This document shows, piece after piece, positions 1 through 8,912 of a stretch of 28,868 bases of DNA; position 1 is the first letter of the stretch, and every line of letters begins with the position of its first letter. Source of the DNA: Blattamonas nauphoetae (taxonomy: Eukaryota > Preaxostyla > Oxymonadida); assembly GCA_033064195.1 (NCBI GenBank), contig JARBJD010000616.1, forward strand, positions 1 through 28,868, read 5' to 3'. Made by a program: the position numbers and the translations under genes. A model generated the notes under the pieces. The model did no database searches. It had not been told where the DNA came from and saw nothing but the letters and a program-made list of their open reading frames with translations.

Positions 1-790
1 GAGTACAGTATCTGATAAATACGTTGTATCTTGAGTGATCATTTGGAGAAACACTGGATAAATCTGATCTTGGAAGGCTTTGTTTCATTCTGGGATTGTA
101 GTCCTGAACATGATCATGAAGCCATTGATCCCACATCAAAGTGATGCACCCAGATTGAATTGAATTGAACACCATATTGTCTAACACATTCTTGCTGGGA
201 TCAGCTGGATTACTTCGATTTGCACGAGTTATTCCCAATGTGTCTGTCATGTGTTCACCAACAGCTCTCTTCATTATTGCATATGGTTGTTGAGATCGTT
301 TGGTCTTCATCTCTTCATAGCTGATGTCTCGATAATTGGTTGGCAAATCGTATGTTCCATTTTTGAGGAAATTCCGATGTACAGCTTTGATTCTCCTTCC
401 ATTCTCTTGATTGAATGATGTGTATGGTTTCTGTCTTCGCATGTCTGGAGTTGGATTCATTGCATAGTATGTCTCTTTGACTGGTCTGCTGTTGTATGGA
501 GTGAGCATAGCACCATTGACTGCAATCAAATCTCCAGTATCATTATCGTAGACCATCACATCAGGAACTTGTCCATATTGTTCTATTTTTGCAGTCCAAT
601 TTCGTCCAGTTCTCGAAATATACTCACGTGCTGATGGAAGACTACACAGAACATCATTGCGTCTGGTTTGAATATCATCGTCGGCATAGATTCGTTTCAA
701 TGCTGCTTGAGTCTCTGCTGCGTATCTCATTCTTGGTTTCTTCGCTTGTGCTTTTCTTTGTGGTTGAACGTACACTATCTTTTGTGACAT
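1..790 (-). CDS. Gene X, Polinton protein of unknown function (runs off left edge)
   Basis: A minus-strand frame starts with ATG at 790 and stays open to the window edge, about 263 codons. The N-terminus is basic (MSQKIVYVQPQRKAQAKKP) and is followed by a mixed region with motifs such as RMRYAAETQA, PDVMVYDNDTGDLIAVNGAM and YYAMNPTPDM. I do not recognise a domain. It sits back to back with the packaging ATPase across a spacer of about 60 bases and has a second, decayed copy at 26804-27740. Its place between the capsid block and the ATPase and its basic N-terminus would suit a virion or DNA-associated protein, but that is inference. The A-rich start motif shared by the other genes lies at 801-818. 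Confidence 0.75.
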   Translation of the reverse strand, partial: MSQKIVYVQPQRKAQAKKPRMRYAAETQAALKRIYADDDIQTRRNDVLCSLPSAREYISRTGRNWTAKIEQYGQVPDVMVYDNDTGDLIAVNGAMLTPYNSRPVKETYYAMNPTPDMRRQKPYTSFNQENGRRIKAVHRNFLKNGTYDLPTNYRDISYEEMKTKRSQQPYAIMKRAVGEHMTDTLGITRANRSNPADPSKNVLDNMVFNSIQSGCITLMWDQWLHDHVQDYNPRMKQSLPRSDLSSVSPNDHSRYNVFIRYCT

Positions 791-851
791 TGTGTGTTTT
801 CATACAAAATAAAAAAACCAAAAGTATATTTTAATTAGAGTTAAATCACAA
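791..851. promoter_or_regulatory. Divergent promoter region between gene X and packaging ATPase
   Basis: This short spacer separates two divergent start codons (gene X on minus at 790, ATPase on plus at 852). It holds the common motif CATACAAAATAAAAAAACC on the gene X side and an AT-rich TATATTTTAATTAGAGTTAA stretch on the ATPase side. The same spacer is kept nearly base for base at 27741-27797 in the second element, although the flanking genes there have decayed, which suggests it was functional. It is probably a shared bidirectional promoter. Confidence 0.6.
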
Positions 852-1733
852 ATGAACAAATCGAATATGGCTAAACCAGAGGTTTCGCGGAGGGTGGAAC
901 CCTTGTCTCTAACAGCATACGTGAATGCTAAATTGAGTGAAGCATCTAGTAGGAATGTGTCTCATGAAGTGCAATCACAAATACATCCAGACTTGAATTT
1001 CAATCGCAATAGTGTCAATGTCCTCGTTGGAAACAGAGGAAGTGGAAAGACCTTCAATGCTCTTCGAGAAGTTGCCAAGCTCCAGAATGTCAAAGTCAGA
1101 AATGAACTCTTTCACTTGTTCGTCTTCGTCACTGATAAGAACATTGATCCAACATTCGATAAATTCAAACCAATACTGAACGTTCCTTTTGTCAAAGTCA
1201 AATATGATGATGCACTTCCATTTCTGTTGGAACTCTCCGAATCGAAAGCTGCATATGAAGAAATTATTGACAATCAGTGGCAGGACAGAATTACTGATGA
1301 ATGCAGAGAGAATCTCCTTGACTCACTTTACATTGATGACTTCTCAGTTAAGAATCTCCAAACGATTATCCTCCTTGATGACTGTCGTCGAATCCTTGGT
1401 GAACGAAGAACATCCAAAAATAGAATGACAATGATGGACTTACTATTGGAGAATCGACAACCAAAATTCACATTCTTTCTGACAATGCACGAGCTCTTCA
1501 GTTTGTCAGCAGACATGAAGTCAAACATTGATTCAATGTGGATTTTTGGAGTCTTCAACAAAGAACGAATCAGTCGAGTCTATCCTCAGTTGAACTCACC
1601 AATTGATATTCGACATTTTTGGAATATCTATCAACGAAAACAGAAATGTGAAGCAATCATTCTTCGATACAACACTGATGGAGTTGCTCTGACAGAGATC
1701 AACAAAGAAGGGTTAAACCGGACTGTCCGATAA
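852..1733 (+). CDS. FtsK/HerA-like genome-packaging ATPase
   Basis: A 293-residue P-loop ATPase. The Walker A motif GNRGSGKT is at about residues 60-67. A Walker B candidate of hydrophobic residues ending in two aspartates (IILLDD) is at about 171-176, and a polar sensor-like stretch (FFLTMHE) follows at about 214. Length and motif spacing fit the A32/FtsK-HerA ATPases that pump DNA into the capsids of Polintons, virophages and adenovirus relatives. It is the only plus-strand gene of the replication half, divergent from gene X and convergent with gene Y, whose 3' end it overlaps by 21 bases. Compared with the second copy at 27798, this one has about a dozen extra codons near the N-terminus, before SLTAYVNAKL. 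Confidence 0.85.
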   Translation: MNKSNMAKPEVSRRVEPLSLTAYVNAKLSEASSRNVSHEVQSQIHPDLNFNRNSVNVLVGNRGSGKTFNALREVAKLQNVKVRNELFHLFVFVTDKNIDPTFDKFKPILNVPFVKVKYDDALPFLLELSESKAAYEEIIDNQWQDRITDECRENLLDSLYIDDFSVKNLQTIILLDDCRRILGERRTSKNRMTMMDLLLENRQPKFTFFLTMHELFSLSADMKSNIDSMWIFGVFNKERISRVYPQLNSPIDIRHFWNIYQRKQKCEAIILRYNTDGVALTEINKEGLNRTVR

Positions 1734-2039
1734 TTCTTGAATAAGGTTTCCAATTGAGTCAGTCAGCGCTCGAATTGATTCTTCAATGTCTGATAATCTT
1801 TGATCAATCGATAGTGAATTAGGAGGAGTGGAAGCATCAACATATCGTTTCCTCAGTGCAATTTCACCTCTTATTTTTGTGATTCTGTATCCATCGATTT
1901 GAATCATCCTATTCAGTTTCTGAGTTGTGTACTCATTCAGTTCTTTTCTATTCTTCTCCAAGTATCTCTGAAAGTCGTGGATGTTTGTGAACTCCTTTTG
2001 TTCTGGATCAAACGGTTCTAATATTTTCAGTGATGTCAT
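1713..2039 (-). CDS. Gene Y, small coiled-coil protein of unknown function
   Basis: A 108-residue, highly charged protein rich in Glu, Lys and Arg. The C-terminal part (RLSDIEESIRALTDSIGNLI) has a heptad-like pattern that suggests a short coiled coil. It lies between the ATPase and the integrase. Its 3' end overlaps the convergent ATPase by 21 bases, and its start at 2039 is preceded on the minus strand by the common motif (AAATATTTTTATTTCATTTA). A second copy, decayed and cut by the window edge, lies at 28576-28868, which supports it as a real gene. I do not recognise a family. A small accessory or virion protein is possible. Confidence 0.65.
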   Translation of the reverse strand: MTSLKILEPFDPEQKEFTNIHDFQRYLEKNRKELNEYTTQKLNRMIQIDGYRITKIRGEIALRKRYVDASTPPNSLSIDQRLSDIEESIRALTDSIGNLIQELSDSPV

Positions 2040-2040
2040 T

Positions 2041-2060
2041 TAAATGAAATAAAAATATTT
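2041..2060 (-). promoter_or_regulatory. Common start motif upstream of gene Y
   Basis: An A/T-rich block (TAAATGAAATAAAAATATTT on the plus strand) directly upstream of the gene Y start. It is a member of the motif found before almost every gene of the element. Confidence 0.5.
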
Positions 2061-2108
2061 GAAACATTATTGAAGTTACGCCAAATTAACGCGAACGAAG
2101 TTCTGAGG

Positions 2109-4043
2109 TCAGAGAAGACCGAATTCAGCAATGAACTCTGGAGTAAAGTCGTCAATTGAGTCAGCATGGAACTTGGTGTGTTGGATTGGAACGTACACTA
2201 TTTTTGGGAGACATGTGAGACCATTCAGTAGAGTTGCTACAACATTACCGTGCTTGTATTCATTGAATTTCCCCACAAATTGAAACTGTCTACGCTTCTT
2301 CTGAAATTTGGCAACAGTCTTGTCCAAATCAAGATGGATCAATAGAATGTTTCCTGGTTTGTATTTCCATAACATCTGTGTTGTCTGCTGTCTTTGGATG
2401 GTCTTCAATTGTTCTTCACAACTGGAGATATACAGTGCTTCGATTTCACGATTGTTTTGTGCCTGCTGTGGAGTGAACTTGTTCCAGTACGCTCGATGTG
2501 GAGTCATGTTGTAGTATTCCACCATCTGATTCATCAATGAATGATTGGCCATCTGTGTTGCATTGTCTTGGAATCCATCTCTGATTGTTCTGATCACTCG
2601 ATCGACAATTCTATTGTGATTTGTGAATGGCGAACTTGTGAAATATGTGCTGACATTCTGATCCTTGAAAAACTCTGATGCTTCTCCACTTGTCCATGCT
2701 GCTTCACCATCACCACGAATGTTGTTGACATGAACTCCACGATGATTAATCAGGTCATTGATTGCAGTCTTGACTTTGCTCCATGATTTATCCAGAACAG
2801 GAATGACAACCAGGTATTTGGTGTTGATGTTAATTGCGAAGAGGTATATCTGCAACACTGTTTTCGACGTTGGTGATTGAATGAAAACGAGATCAATTTC
2901 CCATGATCCGAACTTGGGAGAGAAGTATGGTCGATCACAATTCTGTGGAACCTTTCTATCTGATGTCTTCTGTGGATCACCTGTAATTGCTTTCGACATG
3001 AATTGCATTTTTGATCGAAATGGATACACAATTTTCTCTGTTGTTTTATGCATCTTTGGTGGATCAATTCTCATTCTGTCACTTCCTTTTTCTCTCCGAA
3101 TTTTCCTCGGATGTGCAACCCTCCATCTGTGATCATATTCCTCATACCAATCCTGAAATGATCTTCCTCCGAATGGGATTTGTTTTGTGTGAGTCAGAAT
3201 GAAGTCAAGATCTTCGTTCGCAATCTTTCTGTTTATTGAGGCTCGAACAAATGTGTCTCTGTTCATTTTATTTGCATCCAGAATGTGTGAGGTAATAAAG
3301 TGTTCCATATGTTTTTGATTATTCAATATTGAGTTCTCAGCTTTGATCTGTTCATCTTCTGAATCATTTATCTGTTGATGATCAAACAATCCTTTCATAT
3401 GTGCCAACTTATTGAGCACTTGCTGTGTCGTAGGTTCATACTGTCTGATCTCCCTCACTGGGTGGTTGGACGCAGTTGTTCTGATTGACATTGGTGGATT
3501 GGGAATAATGACATCATCCTCCCCCTCTTCAAATCTCCTCTCCTTCATTGGATATTCATATTCAAACCCCATTGATTTCAAGTTTCTCTTCAGTCCAGGC
3601 ACTATTGGATATTCAGGTGATTCAATAACTATTGGTCTTTGCACTGGTATTGGGATTTGTCTTGCCTCTGCAGGGCTTCGAACTCTTGGTGAGAGAATTG
3701 GTATTGGAGGCACTTCCTGATTGTACTTTCGATGATATTCTTGATACTTTCTGTATGCTGTTTCACATCTCCCATCACTAACACGTTTTCCCAAGAATTC
3801 AATCAGAAACTGTGAGACTACTTTTGTTCCAACTGAGAGAGTTAACTTTGGAGAGAGACCTCCATTAAACCAATCCTCAAAATATGTCTCATCGTTTGCT
3901 ACATACTCTCCATTTGAATCATAGACATCATATACTGGTAAAGTGTTGGCTCTATTGAACTTGACATTGAATATTTTGATTTGAGAGTGTTGTGTGCAAT
4001 TCAGTAACCTATTCACTAAAGTATTAATCTCTCGTGTGTTCAT
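2109..4043 (-). CDS. Retrovirus-type (rve) integrase of Polinton
   Basis: A 644-residue protein. Its C-terminal half, from about residue 375, is a retroviral-type integrase core. One acidic catalytic position is in WEIDLVF, a second is in RGDGEAAW, and the third falls in the HNRIVDRVIRTIRD segment, followed by the typical YNMTPHRAYWN...TPQQA stretch. The core has an RNase H fold, and this enzyme inserts Polintons into chromosomes and normally makes a 6-base target duplication. The N-terminal half of about 340 residues is unusually long. It contains a proline-rich linker (about residues 115-155) and an acidic stretch, and I recognise no domain there. The gene lies between gene Y and the polymerase on the same strand, with short spacers carrying the common start motif. 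Confidence 0.9.
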   Translation of the reverse strand: MNTREINTLVNRLLNCTQHSQIKIFNVKFNRANTLPVYDVYDSNGEYVANDETYFEDWFNGGLSPKLTLSVGTKVVSQFLIEFLGKRVSDGRCETAYRKYQEYHRKYNQEVPPIPILSPRVRSPAEARQIPIPVQRPIVIESPEYPIVPGLKRNLKSMGFEYEYPMKERRFEEGEDDVIIPNPPMSIRTTASNHPVREIRQYEPTTQQVLNKLAHMKGLFDHQQINDSEDEQIKAENSILNNQKHMEHFITSHILDANKMNRDTFVRASINRKIANEDLDFILTHTKQIPFGGRSFQDWYEEYDHRWRVAHPRKIRREKGSDRMRIDPPKMHKTTEKIVYPFRSKMQFMSKAITGDPQKTSDRKVPQNCDRPYFSPKFGSWEIDLVFIQSPTSKTVLQIYLFAININTKYLVVIPVLDKSWSKVKTAINDLINHRGVHVNNIRGDGEAAWTSGEASEFFKDQNVSTYFTSSPFTNHNRIVDRVIRTIRDGFQDNATQMANHSLMNQMVEYYNMTPHRAYWNKFTPQQAQNNREIEALYISSCEEQLKTIQRQQTTQMLWKYKPGNILLIHLDLDKTVAKFQKKRRQFQFVGKFNEYKHGNVVATLLNGLTCLPKIVYVPIQHTKFHADSIDDFTPEFIAEFGLL

Positions 4044-4059
4044 TTATACAAAAATAAAG
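4044..4059 (-). promoter_or_regulatory. Common start motif upstream of integrase
   Basis: TTATACAAAAATAAAG immediately upstream (plus-strand view) of the integrase ATG at 4043. It sits in the 23-base gap between the integrase start and the polymerase stop and matches the motif before the other genes. Confidence 0.55.
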
Positions 4060-4066
4060 TTTGTGT

Positions 4067-7000
4067 TTATTCTATAATATAATCAGTTGCTTTCAGTCCA
4101 TGAATGAATGGAGGACACGATTCATTTTCAAGTACGATTGCCTTCAGATGAATTCCACTGAGACTGAGTTTCTGTTGTTGTATTTTCGCTATCTCAAATC
4201 CATTGGTGTCCCGTTCGCTCACGATTCTTCTCGTCTGAAAGTTCAGTGTTGTGGTCACAGTTTTCTCTCCATTCAGACACTTCACATAATCGTCGCTTGT
4301 GATATTTGTTTTCTTCAGAGACACTCCTTTGATCTTGCATTTCTCATCGAGAGAGTAACACTTGGGTGCAAGACAGATCATCTGTTCACCTTCTTTTTCA
4401 ATTGCTAATCCCAACAGCTTCTTCTCATCGTCAACTCCTTTTTCAGGATTGGGAAACCATTCATATTTGTGAGCATCATAGAATTCTTTGTCAGCAATCA
4501 CGTGTTCAAATTGTTGATGGATTCCAGCACTTGGATCTCCACTTATGGCCCAGTACGCAGAGTCAGTGTCTCCCTCACAAAAGTGAATCTTGTTCAAGTC
4601 TAGGCATTTGTACATGAAGTTGTAGATGAAATTTAGATACCAGAACTTGGCATTGTCGAGTGTGAATACTGCTTCTTGCAAACATGTTTTGCATGATGCT
4701 TTCTCTCTGTCTTCAATCACAATGTAGTTGTCCTCATTGATCTCTCTTGTCGCTACGAATCCTTTCATCATCTGTTTCAAGTATGTTCTCTTCTCATTGC
4801 AGATTGTGATTGAGTTGTACTTCTCAGTGTTCATTCCATCATATCCGTAACTTCCATTCAAGTTGGTCTTACAGAACTGTTCTTTTCCTTTGTTTCCAAC
4901 CTTCATTGCTTCAATTCGATCATTCATAAATGATGTCACAAACGGTTCAAATCCAGCGTGTCTCGAAAAGACCATCACACTCTTGATGTCGTCCACAATG
5001 AAGTGGCAATAGTCGATGAGGAACCACAGATAGTATGTCGAAAAGAACATATACTGATCGTGTGTGCTCAAGAGTTGGGTCAGCTTCCGTTGTTTGTCAT
5101 CAGTCTTCAATCCATGTTTCTTCCTCAACGAATAGGTCTTCTCTCCAATGTTCTCTTCTGTCGTATTGACCACAATGTTTCTAAAGATTGGTGGGAAGTT
5201 AATGAAATCGTTGATGTACTTCTCGTCTATGTGTCCCTTCAGTTCTGCTACGAATAGTGTCTTCTGATTCTTGTCATCAATAATCTTTCGACATTCTTTA
5301 TCTCCTGTTGCTGTGTACAAACATCTTCCTGGCATGTACATTCTGTGTTTCGTGTATGGATTGTTCTTGTTCTTGATTGATGAGAATGCACTTGGATACA
5401 GTGAATTAAAGTCAACACCACACACGTGAGTCATTTTGTGTTCTGTATCTTTGGAGATCACTCTTCCGTCTTCATACTTGAAGTGATTGATTGGAGTCAC
5501 GTCTTTGATATTCTGTCGATGTTGAACATTCGATAATCCACCAGTCACTGCGGCTCTCAGTTTGTGATATGTTTGCTCGTGTGTCAGAGTCATCGGTAGT
5601 GATTTCCAGATGCAGTATTTCTTTAATTGAATTCTCAATCGAGTGAGATGCTCGTCCTTGTCTGACTTGTAGGTGTTGCAGTAGTCACAACAGATCTTCA
5701 CGTTCTCTTTTGAATGTCCTTTCGAATTGTCGATTCGATCCAGTGTTGGTCGAACTGCTTGTGAGAAGTGACCCTTGCAGATATAGCACACTCTCTTGCA
5801 CTGTTGAACAAACCAATCGTAGTCTGCATCAGTGACATTTTTGTCAGTACTACGATTTGCTTTCTGGTCTTGATAAATGTACGATGCAACTTTGTACTTC
5901 CAGTATTGCTTGGTGATTTTTATTTCTCCAGATTGATCCACTCCATTGAAATCATCATCGATATCGAAGTCCTTGTACGCACAGGCATACTTGATTGCAG
6001 AAGCATTTGCTGACAGTGAGAGATTGTGCAACATGTCCACTTTGTACTGGAAGTTCAGATCAATGAGATTATCCAATGGTGCTATCATACATTCGACGTC
6101 TCTGATGTTGTAGAATTTCAGATATTCCCAACGGTTCTTGAATCCTTGCTTCTTCCAATCATCAAGGTAAAGTTTGTAATCAGTGTCGGACATTTCACTG
6201 TTGTTGAGACTGGAATAGAATTCATATTTGGAGAATGGTTCTTGTTTGCTCAACACTGTGTTGTAGTCTGATGAATCAAATGACTCGTATGCAAAGAATG
6301 ATTTCTGGAGTGTTGTATTTCCTCCAAAGGCTTTGACTGCATTATCCAATGTCATTGGTCCTGTGTACGACATCATGTCTATGAATCGAAGTACCTGTTG
6401 CGTCTTCTCGTGTCTGATCAATACTTGTTTGGACTTTGTTGTGGATCCAAGAAAGCTCACCACTTTCCAATCCTTGTCAACGAGATCACGGAAGATGAGA
6501 TTGATGTCAAATCTGGAACTGTTGAACCCAATCACACTGACTTCATTCTGAGAGGGTATTTCAGGATCTTCATACATGTTGTCATCTCGTACTGTCTCAG
6601 CATATTTGAAGAGTTCTCTGATCCATTGTTTCACAAAATCCTTTCCATCTCGAAGATCAAAGTAGATTGACTTCACTCCTGATTTTGTTTTAATCGCTGA
6701 TGCAACAGAGAGAGGCTTCAAGTGTGAGATCAACTGAGTATTGTCATCAGAGAATAGATTGTCAAGAATGAGATCTTCCATCGTTTCGAAATCGTATGTG
6801 ATGTAGAACTGTGTTGGTTTGAATTCGTCTTGTCTCTTGTGTGCCATCAGAAACTCAAACGTTCTGTTGTTGAGAATGTGTGGAACATATGGTCTTGGTG
6901 TCTTGTCAAGTGAGATCTTCTTCACATGTTTTCCATCAAGCTCTTTGCACTCTCTGAGATGCTTCTCAAAATCTCTGCTATAGTTTTTATTCTTCACTTG

Positions 7001-8323
7001 GAATCCTCTTGATTGACAATACGGACAGAGCTTGTATCCAGTGATTTTCTCAGGGTCAACAATAAACATCACATGAACGAGAGTGGCTGTAAGTGGAATC
7101 ATCAGAATGGGAAGAACTCTTGCATCATCATTGTCGTTGATGTACGATTGACTGAGGAAGGAACGACCCCTTTGGGGGTCACTAGTCGAACTAGAGTTCG
7201 GGTATTTCTTCTTGTCTTCGTCGTATTCATAAATGTGAACTGTGATGTTAAATTGAATCATTGCTTTCTCAATGTCACATGCAATATCAAACCCAGGATA
7301 ATTCTGAAGATGTGGAGTCAATTGTCGAGATTGAAGATGAGTGAGATTCATCCATTGTGCGAACAATCTGTAGGCTTCACTGTTCCTCATATTGATTGAT
7401 ATTTTCTTACCTTGAACTTCAGGAAGTGTGAGGAATGATAGTGCTTGAAAGAAGCAGATATTGTACTCAGAATCGATGTACCGAACATTCCTCGTTTTGA
7501 TGTGTTCAGTGAGAATTGCATTCGCTTTTCCTGCAACTGGGAATCGATAGACTGCAACTAGAATGGAGTGGAATGCAATGTACATTGTCTTCGTATCCAT
7601 CAGTGTTCTCTCTTGTGATTCTTTGATCAGATTGATCGCATATTTTGAGTACTCATTGATGTCTCCTGCACTTCTTATCACTGTCGGAAAACTCTTTGAT
7701 GTGTTCTCCAGTTCTGGTCTGAAGTCATTGTATGTTGTCTCATCTTTGTCTTTTCTCTCGATGATCTTTCCAAAGTCAATACTGATCTTGAATGGATGAT
7801 CTTTCTCTTTGTCGAACACTGCTTTCATGAAGGTTGTGATTTCTTCAACGTTCTTCAAGTGATTGTGGAAGTACAACTGATATGGTTTTCCATTATCCTC
7901 AACCTTCTCGACCTCATTCTTTTTGAACTTCCTTCGTGCATTCATGAGACAAGAATTGAATGCTGCTTTGTCTCGTGGTTCAGCTAATAATATGCATTCT
8001 TCAAATCCCTCAAATGTCTGCACTTCTCTCTTTTCCATTTGTTCATTTTTCTTCTGAATGATTAACAGATTCTTCATCCAATGATCCATCAGCTTCTCTT
8101 CAATTGATTTCAGTTTCCACGTCATTTTGAACACTTGCTTTTTCAGTTCATCTTTGTTCACTCTTGGATTTTCTTTCATGATTTGCATTCTTGCTTTGCT
8201 GTCTTCTTCATTCATCATTGCATTGTTATTGTGCTCTTCCAGTTTGTGAATAAAATCATCAATCTGATAGTTGGAAATATTCCTTATCTCTCCTTCAAAA
8301 TGGAGATCTGGATTCTTGAGCAT
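4067..8323 (-). CDS. Protein-primed family B DNA polymerase with OTU-like, zinc-finger and HNH modules
   Basis: A 1418-residue replicase. Exonuclease motifs are YDFET (about residue 504), GFNSSRFDIN (about 600) and YNIRDVE (about 740). Polymerase motifs are DFNSLYPSA (motif A, about 970), KTNLNGSYG (motif B, about 1150), GDTDSAYW (motif C, about 1250) and a KCYSL lysine motif. These identify a pPolB, which replicates linear Polinton genomes by protein priming. Extra parts: an OTU-like protease pattern (YNICFFQALSF at about 286, VHVMFI at about 417), a C2HC-type finger (CPYC...HLREC, about 433-460), and an HNH module (CYICK, LDRIDNSKGH, CCDYCN, about 843-895) between exonuclease and palm. The common start motif lies some 160 bases upstream of the ATG given, so the 5' end is uncertain. 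Confidence 0.92.
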   Translation of the reverse strand: MLKNPDLHFEGEIRNISNYQIDDFIHKLEEHNNNAMMNEEDSKARMQIMKENPRVNKDELKKQVFKMTWKLKSIEEKLMDHWMKNLLIIQKKNEQMEKREVQTFEGFEECILLAEPRDKAAFNSCLMNARRKFKKNEVEKVEDNGKPYQLYFHNHLKNVEEITTFMKAVFDKEKDHPFKISIDFGKIIERKDKDETTYNDFRPELENTSKSFPTVIRSAGDINEYSKYAINLIKESQERTLMDTKTMYIAFHSILVAVYRFPVAGKANAILTEHIKTRNVRYIDSEYNICFFQALSFLTLPEVQGKKISINMRNSEAYRLFAQWMNLTHLQSRQLTPHLQNYPGFDIACDIEKAMIQFNITVHIYEYDEDKKKYPNSSSTSDPQRGRSFLSQSYINDNDDARVLPILMIPLTATLVHVMFIVDPEKITGYKLCPYCQSRGFQVKNKNYSRDFEKHLRECKELDGKHVKKISLDKTPRPYVPHILNNRTFEFLMAHKRQDEFKPTQFYITYDFETMEDLILDNLFSDDNTQLISHLKPLSVASAIKTKSGVKSIYFDLRDGKDFVKQWIRELFKYAETVRDDNMYEDPEIPSQNEVSVIGFNSSRFDINLIFRDLVDKDWKVVSFLGSTTKSKQVLIRHEKTQQVLRFIDMMSYTGPMTLDNAVKAFGGNTTLQKSFFAYESFDSSDYNTVLSKQEPFSKYEFYSSLNNSEMSDTDYKLYLDDWKKQGFKNRWEYLKFYNIRDVECMIAPLDNLIDLNFQYKVDMLHNLSLSANASAIKYACAYKDFDIDDDFNGVDQSGEIKITKQYWKYKVASYIYQDQKANRSTDKNVTDADYDWFVQQCKRVCYICKGHFSQAVRPTLDRIDNSKGHSKENVKICCDYCNTYKSDKDEHLTRLRIQLKKYCIWKSLPMTLTHEQTYHKLRAAVTGGLSNVQHRQNIKDVTPINHFKYEDGRVISKDTEHKMTHVCGVDFNSLYPSAFSSIKNKNNPYTKHRMYMPGRCLYTATGDKECRKIIDDKNQKTLFVAELKGHIDEKYINDFINFPPIFRNIVVNTTEENIGEKTYSLRKKHGLKTDDKQRKLTQLLSTHDQYMFFSTYYLWFLIDYCHFIVDDIKSVMVFSRHAGFEPFVTSFMNDRIEAMKVGNKGKEQFCKTNLNGSYGYDGMNTEKYNSITICNEKRTYLKQMMKGFVATREINEDNYIVIEDREKASCKTCLQEAVFTLDNAKFWYLNFIYNFMYKCLDLNKIHFCEGDTDSAYWAISGDPSAGIHQQFEHVIADKEFYDAHKYEWFPNPEKGVDDEKKLLGLAIEKEGEQMICLAPKCYSLDEKCKIKGVSLKKTNITSDDYVKCLNGEKTVTTTLNFQTRRIVSERDTNGFEIAKIQQQKLSLSGIHLKAIVLENESCPPFIHGLKATDYIIE
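7165..7200. repeat. Cluster of three short dyads inside polymerase gene
   Basis: Three adjacent dyads lie within 36 bases: GACCCC-tttg-GGGGTC, ACTAGT, and CGAACT-ag-AGTTCG. They are GC-richer than the surrounding gene and encode a low-complexity Ser/Thr linker between the OTU-like core and the following strand. They may be a small palindromic insertion kept in frame. Confidence 0.5.
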
Positions 8324-8479
8324 TGACAGGAGATATGCACGATGATGTTGGTAGTTTCTAATGTTTGGATTCTATGTTCGATCATAGCCATGTTCATCCT
8401 TGAATTCAAAGGTGGTGTTTGGAAATAGTGCTCTTATTTTCGTGATGCTGTCTGTGACAAATTTCAGTGTCGCCGCCAT

Positions 8480-8514
8480 TTACTACAAATTAAAAAATCC
8501 GAAAATAAAAAAAG
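8480..8514 (-). promoter_or_regulatory. Common start motif upstream of polymerase gene
   Basis: TTACTACAAATTAAAAAATC followed by CGAAAATAAAAAAAG. It closely resembles the motif before the 129-residue gene at 8913-8942, including the spacing between its two A-rich blocks, so these two replication-side genes may form a regulatory class. Confidence 0.5.
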
Positions 8515-8522
8515 TTGAGCGT

Positions 8523-8912
8523 TTATTTCTGTTTTCTCTGATGGGGCTTTATCGTTGCCTTTAGCCAGGAATCAAGTCTAATTCTGAACACTTCACTTCC
8601 GCCAATCTCTCGATATGTGAATGGAACCAGAACTTTGGTGTACTCACCGACGAGCTCACAATTATATTTCTTCAGTTCATTTTCGACGAATGATTGAGTG
8701 TAGTGACGACGTTTTGCTACGTGGGGTCTGTTTCCTTGATTCCACAACTTTGGTTTTATTCTCCATTCAACTCCCTCATGAACATACGTCACCGGCACAT
8801 TATTTCTGACATACTCAGAGACTAGTGAACAGTTCTCTTCTCTCATTGATTCAATTAAAGCTTGTTCTGAACATACTCGACGTCTTTCGTTGTACATCTC
8901 AGTTGGATTCAT
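8523..8912 (-). CDS. 129-residue protein of two tandem ~50-residue repeats, at the terminal repeat
   Basis: A small basic protein made of two related modules. Residues about 18-65 (QALIES...NCSLVSEYVRNNVPVTY...) match residues about 74-122 (QSFVEN...NCELVGEYTKVLVPFTY...), and each ends in a Trp-containing stretch followed by PH. The pattern recalls small modular domains associated with homing endonucleases and DNA binding, but I cannot name the family. It is the last gene before the terminal repeat. The repeat's inner edge falls inside this gene, so its first 49 codons recur at 20327 at the other end of the element family. A role in recognising the element ends is an attractive guess only. 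The start is set by the motif at 8913-8942. Confidence 0.7.
   Translation of the reverse strand: MNPTEMYNERRRVCSEQALIESMREENCSLVSEYVRNNVPVTYVHEGVEWRIKPKLWNQGNRPHVAKRRHYTQSFVENELKKYNCELVGEYTKVLVPFTYREIGGSEVFRIRLDSWLKATIKPHQRKQK

Noticed and set aside
5630-5800. Intein in the polymerase
   Set aside because: The HNH motifs are present but no splice-junction Cys/Ser...HN-Cys/Ser pattern or protein-splicing block flanks them, and the site is outside the polymerase active-site motifs where inteins sit.
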